Positions 1-11,690 of a DNA stretch of 64,000 bases are shown here, one piece after another. The translations under genes were made by a program, and so were the position numbers. Numbering within the stretch: position 1 is the stretch's first letter; the number at the start of each line of letters is the position of its first letter. The stretch lies in contig OX579638.1 of NCBI GenBank assembly GCA_951230915.1, forward strand, positions 14,836,696-14,900,695, in the 5' to 3' direction. Source of the DNA: Antitrichia curtipendula (Eukaryota > Streptophyta > Bryopsida > Hypnales > Leucodontaceae). The notes beneath the pieces were generated by a model. The model saw only the letters and a list, made by a program, of their open reading frames with translations, did not search any database and had not been told where the DNA came from.

Positions 1-107
1 AAAAATTTGCTCTTTGCAATAGAAATGGCAGTTTTGAATTGTTTTTTGTTGCAAAATTGTTGCTCTTTGCAATTGAAATGAAAGAAGGGCCTTGGGACTA
101 TAATGGG
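1..107 (-). mobile_element. TTAA-family MITE, terminal fragment cut by the window edge
   Basis: The text around 90-111 (a GGGCCTTGGGACTATAATGGG-like end) matches the right end of the copy at 61053-61761, which ends GGCCTTGGGACTATAGGGG. The preceding TTTGCAATAGAAATGGCAGTTTT stretch is shared with copies at 8700, 15870 and 63060. A short local duplication of TGCTCTTTGCAAT is present at about 9-21 and 60-73. The rest of the element lies outside the window. Confidence 0.6.
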
Positions 108-229
108 TAACAGACAAAAAGCTTGATAAGTTACGTTTAGATTTTTTGTTACATGTTATAATGCTCTATGTCCTACTTGTAACATATGGACAGAGTAATG
201 TGTCTTGTTTAAAAAATAAAAATAAAAAT

Positions 230-2700
230 GTGTGCGGTCGCCAAGGAGGAGGAAGACGACGCGCGACGGTCCACAGTTTTTGAGCTTCACTGCTTCACGA
301 CTTGGAAACATGTTTGGCGCGGCCACTAACGCCGGGAGAGGACTTTACTGCAGGCATTGACCCTGACCCTCTGCAGTCTGCACGCCGTACTTGCGGGGGA
401 TTCTGCGTGTATGTGTGTTTTCAGAGGACAATTGATCGCGCCCCGAGGACGACATGCCTCGTGCGAGAAAGGTCAGGATTCAGGAGAGTACTGTCACGAT
501 TCTGTCTATTCGGAGGGCAGAGAGTCGACCACGGACAAGTAGGTTGACGGCGTAGTGGCCGGGGAGTATGTATTAATTTATATATGTACAGTGGTCAGAT
601 GGTTAAGATCGTCGTCGGATTCCAACACGTGTTGTGCATCCTCACGGTTAGGAACAAATCTTTTTTTTTCCCTCCACTCATGATGATGTTCGTTACTTTA
701 ATCCCGGTTTGAACTTCGTTGTAGAAGATTTTTGCAAGTGTTAGAGCTTCGATGGGGAGTACGGCGCTCGCAGTGTTTGGCGTATGCATGTGCTGACATG
801 CTGGTACTTATTCGTTGAACGCGCTCACAACCAGATTCTTCTGTGAGGGATGCTCTTGGAGTGCTGGCTAATTTAGCCTGAGTCAGCTCTTCCCATGCAT
901 GCCATTGCAGGACGCGGTGTCTCGGAGATGAAGAAGAAGAAGTGCAGGAGACTCCTGTGGTCTCTCTCATGTCTGTACCGTTCGAGCAGGTTAGTTGCAC
1001 AGAGAGATGTACGCATGCATGATTGTGGTCGTTAATTGATGCAGCTGTAAGTTATAGGTTGTCCTGCACTAACTTCTTGTATTGACTGTAAGTGAGCTGA
1101 CACTTTGCTGTGTTCTTAGCGTACCGCGCGCATTGCACCCTGAACGTTCGGCGCTGTATGTGATTGTGTCGCATGTGCCCTCTGATCTGTCTGTAGAGAG
1201 ATCGACTTCTACGGATGATATATGAAAGTGCTGTATGATTGTCAAGTAGTTCTTCATTATAACGTAACTTACGACTGCCGGTGATTGTCATTGCAAATGA
1301 TTTGGAATATCACGTTTCACATACACGTCAAAGTACGTTTTGATATATTGTAGAACTGTCTTTTCCGTTTTGTACTTCTTGGTTGAGAGAAGCAACTTTT
1401 GATCTGTCTTGCGCTCGGATGGTATAGTCCTCCATTTCAACGCGCGTGCAGATTTTCAAAATGTGTCCGTAATAAATTATTTCTAATAATTTAATTCTAA
1501 TTGGATGCGATTTAATTGAACATGATGTGCTGGCATATTTTTCGGTTGGTGATTTTCATACTCTAGCTATTGGTGCGAATGATATGGAATAACACGTTTC
1601 ACAATCACGTCGTCAAGTTTTGATACATTGTAGTGGTGTATCTTCAGTTGTATTTCTTGGTCGACGGCAAAAACTTTTGATCTGTCTTGATCTCGTAGTC
1701 CATTTGCACATGCAGGGTTTCAAATAGGCGTCTGTAGTGATTTACATTTGTTCAGTAGGATCGATGCGATTTAACTGAACATGTTCTGGCATATCTGCAG
1801 ATGTCTTGGCTGTGGAGGCTGTGTACCTTCGCAAAATGCTCCATGACCAGTGATGCTGGCGATTGTTGACAAGGAAGTTTTGGCCTAAAGTTTAAATTCT
1901 GCTGGCCGGAGTGGACTTCACTTCACTTCACTCTGGGGCCACGTGCTCACTCGTAAATCTCTGTCAAACTCGACGGTCTACATGTCATTTAGACGTCAGT
2001 ATCACAGTTCAATGGTCATTTTAGCGGCAATCGATGGAGACCTTAGTAGGAATCAAAAGGCAAACTAAGGGATTCTTCCAAGCCAGGCAAGTCATTCGGC
2101 AAGACTGAGTTGTCTCTCTGAACCTTGGAGAAGCAATTCATTATCTAGAGTCATCTCGATCTTAGCTAGCTGAGCAGTAAAAAGGTCTGTGACATTAAGT
2201 TGACCTCCTTCATTCATGTGAAATACTACTGAGGGTACGTATTAACTTGAGGTGAATGCATGACTGGGAGACTGACCTGCAGATGTTAGGTTAAGTGTCA
2301 ACAACGAAACATGTCCACGTGCAGATGGTGATCTTTCAAATGAATAAAGACTTGGAGTTGTACAAGTTTTGATATAAAAGGAAGTTATTCATTGAATTGT
2401 TCCACCATCTTTCTCTCAATGCCGACGTCGTCAGTGAGAACATCATATCTCTCTCGAATGTGAAGTCATACAATGCTAACGAGTACTCCTACTCTAGCTT
2501 GATTATATATGTTCATCAGGTCACAGTTATCAATATTCTCAGTAGGTGTCTATGCTACTGCAATTATGTAAGAACTGACTATTTAATGTCCAGTTTGTTG
2601 CACTCAGGGTGCAGGCATGCGATGTTGTGCCATAGGTTTAGTTTGATTCCTAAAGCATGCCATGTATGGGAAATTTCATAATAAGGCATATGAAATCCAC
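230..2700. other. GC-richer low-repeat region, no gene recognised
   Basis: Base composition rises over the surrounding DNA and none of the local MITE families is present. The longest open frames are about 100 codons or less (302-547 plus, 698-1000 minus), lack recognisable motifs and overlap each other on opposite strands. The texture resembles the untranslated leaders of the two real genes in this window, so this could be the 5' region of a gene, a non-coding transcript or a decayed gene. I cannot assign a product. Confidence 0.35.
1293..1800 (+). repeat. Diverged tandem duplication, unit about 280 bp
   Basis: Unit 1 begins near 1295 with AATGATTTGGAATATCACG and unit 2 near 1575 with AATGATATGGAATAACACG. 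Both continue through a matching 'cgttttgata..ttgtag' block, an 'acttttgatctgtctt' block and a 'gatgcgattta..tgaacatg..ctggcat' block at 1506-1536 and 1764-1793. Identity looks roughly 75-80% with indels. Unit 2 is slightly shorter. Confidence 0.7.
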
Positions 2701-3088
2701 CATTTTTCCATTCCATTTCTTTTTTAGCCCAGACTTAGCCCAGAATTAGTCTAGAATTAGTATAGATTTCAGAGTGTATGGTCTAAACTAAAAAGTGCCA
2801 AGTTTGTAGAATACCACCATTTTAATGAAATATCGATTATGTCCTATCTACCATATTTCAAGATGTATACCTCTAGAATGACACCACAGATGAAATTAAT
2901 ATACTAAGCATCAATTTTGTTAAATTGGCAATATTCCACAAACCAAAAATTGTGACATATATCTTCACAAAAAGATCTAATTTCAGGCCACAAACTAGGA
3001 CAAATATAGATTTTGGTTTCAAACCATGCGACTTGAACCTAGTCAACATAATGGAATATTGCCAATTTAATGAAATGGACGTTACTAT

Positions 3089-3243
3089 CTCTTCTTCTTC
3101 ATTTCTCTTTTTAACTAATAAAACGAGATTCATTGCCATAAATATAAGTTACAAGCCTGTCAGTCACAGGTGGCCTGGCAGGGACAGACCGGACGGACAC
3201 AGACAACAAGGACGGGAGCAAACCAGACAGACAAGCGGAGGGA
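3089..3243 (-). mobile_element. Short non-LTR retroposon (truncated LINE or SINE) with target duplication
   Basis: An 11-bp direct repeat GACGTTACTAT flanks the insert (3078-3088 and 3244-3254). The insert starts with a T-rich tract (a decayed poly-A tail read in reverse), then AAACGAGATTCATTGCC, then a GC-rich GGGACAGACCGG-type segment. The same order (oligo-T, 'aaacgggatttcattgc', 'agggacagaccgagacagacaac') occurs in the insert at 12549-12801. Poly-A end plus variable-length target duplication indicates target-primed insertion. No coding sequence remains. Confidence 0.75.
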
Positions 3244-3491
3244 GACGTTACTATTTACTAAGCTTATTTCTTTCTCTTTTTTTTTGAAACAAATGATACT
3301 AAGCTTATTTCCAATACCATTCAAAGGGACTGTTGTAGAAGATTCAAGACTGTTAACTCATTATTATGGCTGTAGCACTCCAAGGAACCAATGTACGTAG
3401 AAGACTCGAGAGTGTTTAATTATGGTTAAGAAGACTCTTAAGTTGCATCACGTGTTTGATAATATTGCCAACGAAGATCATAACTGATTGG
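3244..3491. other. Unassigned AT-rich DNA
   Basis: Contains a short repeated phrase, 'actaagcttatttc' (near 3257 and 3297), and nothing else I recognise. Confidence 0.4.
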
Positions 3492-3815
3492 TAAGGTGGG
3501 AGGTTCATAAATGGACCATCCAAGGGCTGGAACTGAATTTGGGGGGAGGTGAAACATCATGAAATATCTTTCAGTAAATTTTCTTTGAAAGACAAGTGGA
3601 ATTGGCATCTAACCCAAGTCGATTTATACTTCTTGGAGCTTTGCAAAATGAGTTATAAAATTTTGAAGTTGAAATGGCATAGGGCTCTAAAATGGCTCAC
3701 CTCCTTAAATGTACATTGCTGAAGATTAAAAAAAAGTAACATGTACAAATAGTGTACATTTAAGGAGGTGGGCTATTTTAGAGCCTATGCCAGTTTAGAA
3801 CCTCGGTCTTACCTC
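3492..3815 (-). mobile_element. AGGTAACA-type MITE (copy 1, reverse)
   Basis: This is the reverse complement of the elements at 37332-37665 and 51990-52303. Shared blocks include the 'ctttgaaagacaagtggaattggcatctaa' segment, the 'aaattttgaagttgaaatggcatagggctctaaaatgg' segment and a pair of 'gtacatt/aatgtac' hairpin blocks around a short spacer. Ends are TAAGGT at 3492 and TTACCT at about 3809. No coding capacity. Superfamily is uncertain. A TA duplication outside AGGTAACA in the better copies would suit Tc1/mariner. Confidence 0.7.
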
Positions 3816-4400
3816 ACGTGTTTCAATACTTTCTTAGCTAGTATTGCATTTTGCTTTACCAATTCACATTCTACTTTATTTTTTCAATGTCTTCTAAGAG
3901 AGAAAAGGATTGTCTTCCTTGCCCTTGTGCCACTAAATTTATTTTAAGTATAAATATGTAATTTAGTCGTCTTATACTCTCGTTGTAATCAAAATAACAT
4001 CGTACTTGCTGAGTCTGTACCAAACTAGACCAAGCCGTTCTTCATTCAGTCCAACCTACACGGAATTCTTCACTGAAACTTATCCTCTTGATTCTAGTGG
4101 TGTACTTTGGCACCTATCAAAACACATGTTCTGAAACATTAATCCATACAAGTCTTAGATTTTAGACTTTTATGTACAAGTAAGTCACAATTTTTGACGT
4201 CATATAGTTAAAATTGTACCATTTTAACAAAAATGGATGTTACCTTTTGTAATCATACAATTATCTAAATATCCTATTTGAAGCTGGGAAGGTATCTTCA
4301 TACAAAGAGTGCTTTCATAAGTGAAGATGAATGCTCATAGGTGACTAGTAGGATGGAAGCTTCTACAAACCAACCCTCATTGTCATTGTGTCATGCAATA

Positions 4401-4645
4401 CACAGGAAGATTTTGTGGCGTTAGCCCCTGGGGCTAAAGTTTTGGGGGGGTCTAAACTGTCCCACTTTAGACCCCAAGACTTAACCCCGCATCAACTTTA
4501 GCCCGGCCAAGGTGGGACATTTTGGGGTCTAAAGTAGTGTGGAAAAAAAAATCCGAGATTTTTCAAACACTGTGTACATGGGGTCTAAAGTGGGGGCTAT
4601 TCCTCAAAGGATTAGTCCCGGTTAACGTCACGAAATCTTCCTGTG
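4401..4645. mobile_element. TIR MITE beginning CACAGGAAG, 3-bp target duplication
   Basis: Terminal inverted repeats: CACAGGAAGATTTTGTGGCG at 4401 and its inverse at 4626-4645 (2 mismatches over about 23 bp). ATA flanks both ends (4398-4400 and 4646-4648). Internal 'ggggtctaaagt' blocks also occur in inverted order. A CAC start and 3-bp duplication would fit a CACTA-like element. This is inference from ends only. Confidence 0.7.
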
Positions 4646-4649
4646 ATAG

Positions 4650-5239
4650 TAGAGAAGCCAAAAGTATTGTGTCCTACCACTACTAGTGCAAACTCGGGCC
4701 GGGTACACTAGAGAAATGACCCACAAGAAGACCTAGATGACGAACTTGACTACTAGTGGGTTTGCCTTAGCTTGCATAGAATATCTTCTACATGGTAAAA
4801 ATTATCAAAATGTGAAAAAAGTGAATTTAAAAATAAATAAAAATTGATATTGTATATTGTATGTTGGACTTAGATTTGCTAGGCCCCATATGAAATCCTT
4901 TTTTGTTGTTGATTTCCTTTTCATTAACCTTATTTAAATTTTTTGGAAGTTCATCTTACAAGGTTCATAATATTTTGTCATCTTTAGCATAGTTTAAAAA
5001 TATTTTGTGAACTTTAGCAATACTCATAGCTTTATCAATACTCATGTTTTTACTAGTACTTGCAACTTTAATTTCTTAATTTTTTGAGGATTAAGATTAT
5101 TTTCATTAATGTTTTTTACACTATTCAATTATACCACATTATAATTTTTGAAGATTTCATTAGATGCCGTATTTTATTATATTAAATTTTTTTTTAACAA
5201 ATTTGATCCTAGTGTAAAGTATATAGGAAGAGTCTATTA
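4650..5239. other. AT-rich DNA with no recognised gene
   Basis: Mostly AT-rich sequence. Two CTACTAGTG-like pieces (near 4680 and 4741) may be CACTA-type end remnants, but their interiors do not pair convincingly. Confidence 0.4.
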
Positions 5240-5299
5240 TTAACCCCTAAAGGACCATTGTTCCTTCTGAGGACAAATTGGATTTTGAATAGATACTTA

Positions 5300-7310
5300 T
5301 TGTAGAATGCCTAATCGGGTGATTTAATTTTGAATTTTTGAGGTGATTTTGAACCCATTTGAAATGCATTTTGTGTGTTTGGGTTGGTGTTTTGTAATGT
5401 TTTGTATATATTTTTCCAAATGGAATGTCTGTTTGTGCAAGGTTAAGTCCAGATTTTGATTTCCAAGTTGTTTGTTTGTGTTGAGTTGGAAGAGTGGGAT
5501 TCCAATTGGGATGTTTGCAGTTGCCAACTAGGCTGCAGTTAAGCCAGTTGGTTCGGTTATTTCTGAGGGTTGGGTTTGCAGTTCCAAGTGGTTGATTGCA
5601 AGCAGTTAGGTTGTCTTGTCCAAGTGGGTAACCGCTTGGTTTGGGCTTCCTATTTGGTCTGGTTTTGTCTTTTATTTTCTTACCGTCTGATGTGTGAATT
5701 CCAGTCGTGTCCCAGTCCAAGTTGGCTGCGTATGTGTTTTTGCTTTTGTGTGATTTGATGTATGTTTTTGTGTGTGTGTGAGAATCCTAATGGGAGAGAT
5801 GAGTTTGTCAGCATGAATGCTTGATATTCTTGAGTCAGTCCTAGTTGGGAGGAAGTGCAGTGTGTGCACTGTGCAGAAGAATCCAGTTGTGATGAGGAGA
5901 ATTTTTCCAAATTGAAGAACCAGCTGGAGTGAAGAGATGAGTTTGTGGCAAGGTTCACGTTGATAATAATTCCTATTAGAAATAGAACTTGCAGAAGTGA
6001 AGGGAGAATCCAGTTTGAATATGGATAATAATTCCGAGTTGTAGAATCAAGCTGAAGTGAAGTAATAATTGATTAATGTGTGTGGATAGCTGCAGTGCAT
6101 AAGATTAAATATTTCCTAGTTGGAGAGAGTGTACTTGCAGGAGTTGAGAACCTAGATTGAATGTAGATAATAATTCCAATTTGAGGAATCAGTCTGGGGT
6201 GGATATATACTAATTGGAGTGAGTGATTAGTATTCAATATGAGCCCATAGTTTTCAGTTGATAATCCTTCCTAATCGGAGTGATGGAAGCTTATGGAGTT
6301 TATGTTACAGCTTAACTAAAATGTGGATAATATTTCCTATTTGAAATATTTAGAGAGAAGATTTTAAAGTGCATTAGCTTTGGGCTAATTGTTGTGTGAG
6401 AAGAAATCAATTTGGAGTGATTCAGTGAGAATCAGAGTAGTCCTAATGGGAGATTAGGATGTGGATGAGAGGCAGAAGTCCTTGTTGAAGATCAGAAGAT
6501 TGGACTTGTTAATTTAGTCCCAGTTTGGGAAGTTGAAATGGATAATAAGCTGTGAGCTTATTCATGGGATCATGGTGATATTTTCACCAATCTGAAATAA
6601 TTAAAGATATATTTTTTGATATGGAGTGCATTGTTGCAGATTTGTATGGTTATGTTGGATGTGTTTTTGCATGAGGTTTATTTAATTGAAGTGTGTCCAA
6701 CTGGGAAGTTTGATGTGTGTGATTTAAATTAATTAAGTTTTAGAGCCCAGTTGGTCTGTGAGTGTCGTTGTAATATTATCAAGTTGGATTGTTTCCAATT
6801 TGGTCTGATTGAATGAGATGATGTCACTGGACTGAGTGAATGAGTGTTTATAAGTAAGGATTCACAGCTGGTAATTTCCAATTAGGATAGCCTGAGTGCC
6901 ATATCTGAGTGATGTGAGGTTGTGTAAACAATTGGAGACCAAGATCCAGTTGGTGAGATGTCAGGAATGGAAGATGAAGAGCCTACTTGCTGAACCTATG
7001 TTGCTGAGCCAAGTTGGAGATTAAAGGATTGAGTGGTTGCTGTGGAGTCCGATTTGGAAGAATGCGAGTTCAAGATTGAAGATCATCCAATTTGGGAAAT
7101 CACTGAACCCTTGTGGCCATTAAGAATAGAGAGTAAAATTTGGTAATTAGATTTATTATGTGAGGAATAAACAAATTGCTTGTGGTTAATTAACATTTTC
7201 TTCTTATCTTAGTTGCAATGACCTATAAATTCATTAATTAAAGACAATCCTATTTGCAATGCCTCCCTAGGAACGAACTTAACTATAATTTGGATAAATC
7301 CCAATTGGGT
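5300..7310. repeat. 2-kb array of a recurring short palindromic motif (TTCCAATTGGAA-like)
   Basis: About 28 variants of TCC(T/A)AnTTGGnA recur at roughly 30-90 bp intervals, for example near 5416, 5500, 5619, 5648, 5717, 5785, 5839, 5906, 6114, 6208, 6266, 6438, 6688, 6746, 6794, 6868, 6938, 7048, 7088 and 7301. Intervening DNA is G+T-rich on the plus strand, with recurring 'ataataattcc' and 'gagtga' phrases. The array begins just inside the left end of a TTAA-family element, and the element resumes after it. Long minus-strand ORFs here look compositional, not coding. Confidence 0.6.
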
Positions 7311-7899
7311 ACCAAAACAATCTACACTTATAGTCTCAATTTTTGTCATGTTTTTCTTAAACTTTTTTTGAATATAGAAAAATTGATTACCTTCATGAAA
7401 ATATTATTTTTTACAATTCGTACCTGGAAACCAAAATTATGCCTAGATAAGCTCAAAACAAGGGAGATCAAGCAACAAATTATAAATAAATAAAATTATT
7501 CTTTTATACTTTATTTTTATTTTTCTCATAGATTATATTTTTGTCTACATGGAAAGCTTTGATTCATTTCACTTGGATACGTAATGTGAAAGTTATGGAC
7601 AATCTTCTTTTGTGGGCAATCTAACCATCTTTTTGAAAAAACAACTTGTAAGACTCATTTCTAAATGCAATTTTTACAATTAAAAAAGAAAGGTTTCACA
7701 TGGTTTAGTTTTTTGTCTAAGAAAATATCATCATTGGAATTAGTGCGTTTTAATTCCACCTCAGAGATATTAATAATTTAGATTTTCCTTCTATATAGTA
7801 TCTACTTCAACTTAATCATTTTTTTTAAGAATAAAAATTGAATTTTTTGAATTTTTTTTCCCTAGACTCTCAATTCAATTAGCCACTATAAATATTTAA

Positions 7900-8469
7900 T
7901 CTCTAAAGGACAATTGAAAATCCGGGTAGGATCCTATAAAGTCAATTTTGGTCGGAAATTCATAAATTTTAACACAAGGTGTGAACATGTCCCCCCTTAG
8001 TAAGAATTTAATTTTTTCTCCGATTGGGTGCTTGGATCAAAAGTTATATTGCCCTAAACTTCTCTGGCAGCTTCGGCAACTTTGGATAACTTTTGCAAAA
8101 CTCCTCCTTTGCTTCTGAAATTTGGCAAGTATGTAACTTACATGCTACAAGATAACCCTGTATAGTGTAAATGTCAAAAACTAACCCTGTGTAGTGTAAA
8201 AATCTCATTCTAGGAGAAGTTGAAGGCTATTGGCCTTGTTAGGCAAGATTAAAAAAAAAAATCTTCTAACTTCAAACATTATAATCTTTCAATCCATGCA
8301 GTCAAGTTTCTGAATTTTTTTGCATACATTTCCATAGTAGTCTAATATAAATTTGTACGTTTGAATTTTGAAAATAAACTTTTTTTTCATTTTTTTTCTC
8401 ACTACCCTTAAAAGTCATAGTTTTTTTTTCACAATTTTTGTCTAAAATATGCCTTGGTCCTTTAGGGAT
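7900..8469 (+). mobile_element. TTAA-family element, subfamily C, nested copy
   Basis: Ends TTAA|TCTCTAAAGGAC (7896-7899) and GTCCTTTAGGGAT|TTAA (8470-8473). The interior matches 36530-37121: 'ccgggtagg', 'gtcaattttggtcgga', 'gatcaaaagttat.ttgccctaaact', 'acattataatctttcaatcc' and 'tgccttggtcc'. It is inserted in the subfamily A element 5244-8758. The intact A copies have a single TTAA at this position, between 'ccactataaaga' and 'ctcaaaa' when read in reverse, so the TTAA was duplicated on insertion. Confidence 0.85.
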
Positions 8470-8762
8470 TTAACCTCAAAACTCTATAGTGCAAAAGATT
8501 TATGTTAAGAAGGTTCAAAGTCAAATAATCCAATCCCACAATGTGCTAAAAAACTTATTTTCTTCACTTTAAACGCAAATAACTTGCAATCTATGCAGTC
8601 AAAAATTTTGAGGTTTATTCCACATATTTTTATAGTTAGGAGTAAGATCCTATGGTTAGATGTGCAAAAAAAACAATTTTTAGTTTGTTTTACTCTTTGC
8701 AATAGAAATGACAATTTTGAGTGTTTTTTGGCAAGAAAAAGGCCTTGGTCCTTAGAGGTTAA

Positions 8763-10540
8763 CTTTCTTTTAAAGGTGAAAAGTAAATAAATGAGAAATC
8801 ATGGAAAATAAAAATAATAAATGCTTATACATTAATTTTGAAAGTTTATTCAAAATGTTGTTATGGTTTGAAATCACATCATATTTACAATATGATGAAT
8901 TAACATCAATCAAAATATTTAAATATTCGACATACCAATTACATGATGATTTTAGATATGGAATTGTTAGTGGAATGTACTCATGTTAAACATCCTCTAT
9001 TTGTGCACTCTAGATAATAACAACTACTATAATCTTCAAATTACTTCTTGGTATTTTAAAGAGACTCTGTACAAATTTAGAACAACAAACAAACTTACCA
9101 AAGGATACATTTCTCATCCAATGTTTGTTTGTTGAAAAAAGTCATTCTATAATTCTACAAATATTTTTGCATCTAATATATGCTCATAATCTCTAGTCAA
9201 CAATGCAATTTACATAAATAGAATGATGAATTTGATATTCATGATTTGTAATAACATATCAAAATTTTAATTTTAAATACACATTTTTTTTCCCATCACA
9301 TCTATAAGATAGATAGAATAAGAATAATTATTTTCTTGTTACAATTTTATCATAAATGTGAAAGTCATCTTGATTGATAATAATCTTGGTCTTACAAGAT
9401 AATTGATAATTGTTTAGATAGAAATATTAATTTTTGAAGTTTTACATTCAAAATTGCACAAGATTTAATTGAATTTAGAAAGAAAAACAAACAAATAAGA
9501 TTTAAGAATACCAAAAATTACTTAAAGTAACTCAATGTATCACAAAATATTTGTTTCAAACCCTATTAAGTGATTTTGAAAAATTGAAAACTCAGTTGAA
9601 TCGTGTGCAATTTTGAAGATAAAACTTCAAGAACTAATATTCATACGTTTAAAATTATTAAATTCATGCTTTACTTGGCACATGATTCTAATCCAAATTT
9701 CAAGTATTTCTACTGAGTGTGTAGTGCATCGTTTGTAGGTAAAAATTGTGTCAATCTTCTGTTCAATAAGGACTAAAAATCGCAATATTCAAAAACAAAA
9801 ATAATAGACTTGTCTATTGTTTATAATTAAAATTTAACAACTTATAAAGTCTATCTTGTCTATTACAACATGTTCAAATTTTGCACAATGATTTTAATTT
9901 TTCAATTTATAACAAACATTCCAAATTTGAAGTAGGATTCCGTCTTGTTTTTCCACTTTTTGCTTGGAAAAAGAATGTGGCTTCAAATTTGCAAAGCTTC
10001 TACACTGATTTATCCTAATAATGAAGGGAAAATTAGTGTCACCTAGAAAAATAGTGTCACCACAAAAATTTGATTTTTTATGAAAAATGGTACAATACAA
10101 GAATATTTCAACATACATTAATTCAAAATAATGTGACTTTGATAAATTAGTGTCACACACACTATTAGGACAAATTAGTATACTTGTCCAATTATATATA
10201 GAAGTCCAACCCAAAGAAATCAAAGAGTATGCCAATGGAAGGAACAATATACTTCCCACATTGCTTAACATAATATAGGTATTGTCAAGAAATTACTACA
10301 ATTGACCATACCCTTCCAAAGCAAATTATTTACATAACATCTTTGAACAGCTAAAGGGAGGATCCTTTTCCTTCTGAGCCTAATGTTGGTTCTTACAATT
10401 TTATTTATTTTTCTTGAATTATCAAGGACACACCAGCAAAGAAAGCCTACAACAATTTGTCAAACTTGTTAGGACACTTTGCTTAACTAGTGTAGTTGAA
10501 TGGGTTGGGAAGGTAGGAAGGGAGAAAGAAGGTCGCACTT
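8763..10540. other. AT-rich DNA with no recognised gene
   Basis: Very AT-rich, with short open frames only. The longest (9894-10271, minus, 125 codons) has no motif I recognise and a composition expected of AT-rich noise. No clear repeat boundary seen. Confidence 0.4.
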
Positions 10541-10544
10541 ACAG

Positions 10545-10778
10545 TAGTTATGCAATGAACCGAACATAGGGACTATTCCTAGGGAAAACTCAAGAACTTT
10601 TTATTTGCCACGCATGATCAAATTTGCAGATTTTGAGTTTATATTTGCAATAAGAGACCCCAAATTAGCTAGAAAAAGTGCTGAAAATAGATTAATCAAG
10701 CACAAAATAGGGAGTCTTTTTTTTACATTTACCCTAAGTTGAACCCTCGCATTCAGTTCATTGCACAATTATAAGTGC
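10545..10778 (+). mobile_element. Mutator-type MITE family, old copy
   Basis: Core blocks 'tttttatttgccacgcatgat', 'tttgcaataagagaccccaaattagcta' and 'aatcaagcacaaaataggg' match the intact element at 58118-58353 and the copies at 46.0-46.8 kb and 55754-55985. Degenerate inverted ends are visible as ATGCAATGAACCGAA (about 10551) and TTCAGTTCATTGCAC (about 10756). No target duplication can be read confidently here. Confidence 0.65.
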
Positions 10779-10995
10779 AATCAAGAAAGAAATGGTCAAG
10801 TGGGTCTAAGGTAAAATTCTTGAATGCAAACTCTCCCCCAATTCAAGGGATTGTTGCACTATTAACACAAATATATTTGTATGACATTACTAATGTAGAA
10901 AAGATACCATAATCTTTGGCATGTTCAAGAATGTTATGTATCTTTAATTCAACCACTTGGGATTAACTCTGTAAGGATGCTAAGGACCAAATTAA

Positions 10996-11690
10996 CCCCT
11001 AAAGGACCAAGTGTCTGTTCAATGTATGCAAGAAATCTTGGGTAGGTTCATTCAAAGTCATTTTTGGTAGGATGTTCATGAAATTTGGACACAATGTGTA
11101 AACATGTACCTCCATTGTGAAAAAATAATTTTTTTCCGATTGGATGCCGGGATCAAAAGTTATGTTGCCCTGAACTTTTTGGGCAACTTGGGCAATTTGG
11201 AAATCTTAGGAGAATCTTTTGCAAAAAAGATCATCAAGTTCTAAAATTTGACATGTATGTAACTAATAAAATATGGCATACAGTTGTCAAAAATAATAAA
11301 AATTAGTTGTCAAATCACATTCTAAGAGGAAGAAAACTTTGTTAGCTATGTTGGAGTAGTTTAAAGAAAAAACATTTTCTTCTAACTTCAAGTCATATCA
11401 CTAGTAGAATTAACAGATTTTTGTTGAAATCAACAAAACAGTGACCGGGACAACACATCCAAATCAACATAATTATGTCAAAATTCCTTGCATTTTCTAC
11501 TAGTGTATTATCTTGCAATCAATGAAGTCAAAATTCTTGAAATTTTTTCCACATATTCCAAATGTTTGTCTCTAGTTTTTTACCGTTTGGATTTTTTTTT
11601 AAGGATTTCCTCGTTGCACAAAAAAATGACTAGTGGATTGCCATCTCACTTAACCTCCTTGCATTGCAAGGTGATTTAGAGTAATTTAGA
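10996..11690 (+). mobile_element. TTAA-family element, subfamily C, with decayed right end
   Basis: Left end TTAA|CCCCTAAAGGACCAAGTG (TTAA 10992-10995). The text then follows the copy at 36530-37121: 'aagaaatcttgggtaggttc', 'catttttggtaggatgttcatgaaatttgga', 'gccgggatcaaaagttatgttgccctgaac'. The right end beyond about 11600 is no longer clear. A 107-bp CACTA-type MITE interrupts it at 11399-11505. Confidence 0.7.
11399..11505. mobile_element. 107-bp CACTA-type MITE with 3-bp target duplication
   Basis: Perfect 11-bp inverted ends CACTAGTAGAA / TTCTACTAGTG, flanked by TAT on both sides (11396-11398 and 11506-11508). Removing the insert and one TAT restores continuity with the related host element, in which 'acttcaaacattat' is followed by 'aatctttcaatcc'. 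The CACTA start and 3-bp duplication are diagnostic of the CACTA (EnSpm) superfamily. A second element of nearly the same size is at 52473-52577. Confidence 0.85.

Larger units (their letters stand above)
5244..8758 (-). mobile_element. TTAA-family element, subfamily A, twice interrupted
   Basis: Starts TTAA|CCCCTAAAGGACCATTG (TTAA 5240-5243) and ends GGCCTTGGTCCTTAGAGG|TTAA (8759-8762). Pieces at 5244-5300, 7310-7895 and 8474-8758 follow the order of the uninterrupted subfamily A copies at 15819-16735 and 63013-63935 read in reverse: the 'gaatatagaaaaattgatta' block, the 'ccctagactctcaattcaatt' block, and the 'cactttaaacgcaaat' block. It is interrupted by about 2 kb of motif-rich DNA (5300-7310) and by another family member (7900-8469). 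No transposase ORF is present. Confidence 0.8.

Noticed and set aside
5247..5720. 157-codon open frame on the minus strand
   Set aside because: It lies in the strand-skewed motif array and in the end of a TTAA element. Residue composition mirrors the DNA skew and the frame shows no domain.
9894..10271. 125-codon minus-strand frame in AT-rich DNA
   Set aside because: No motif, no splice context and AT-driven composition. Not distinguishable from chance.
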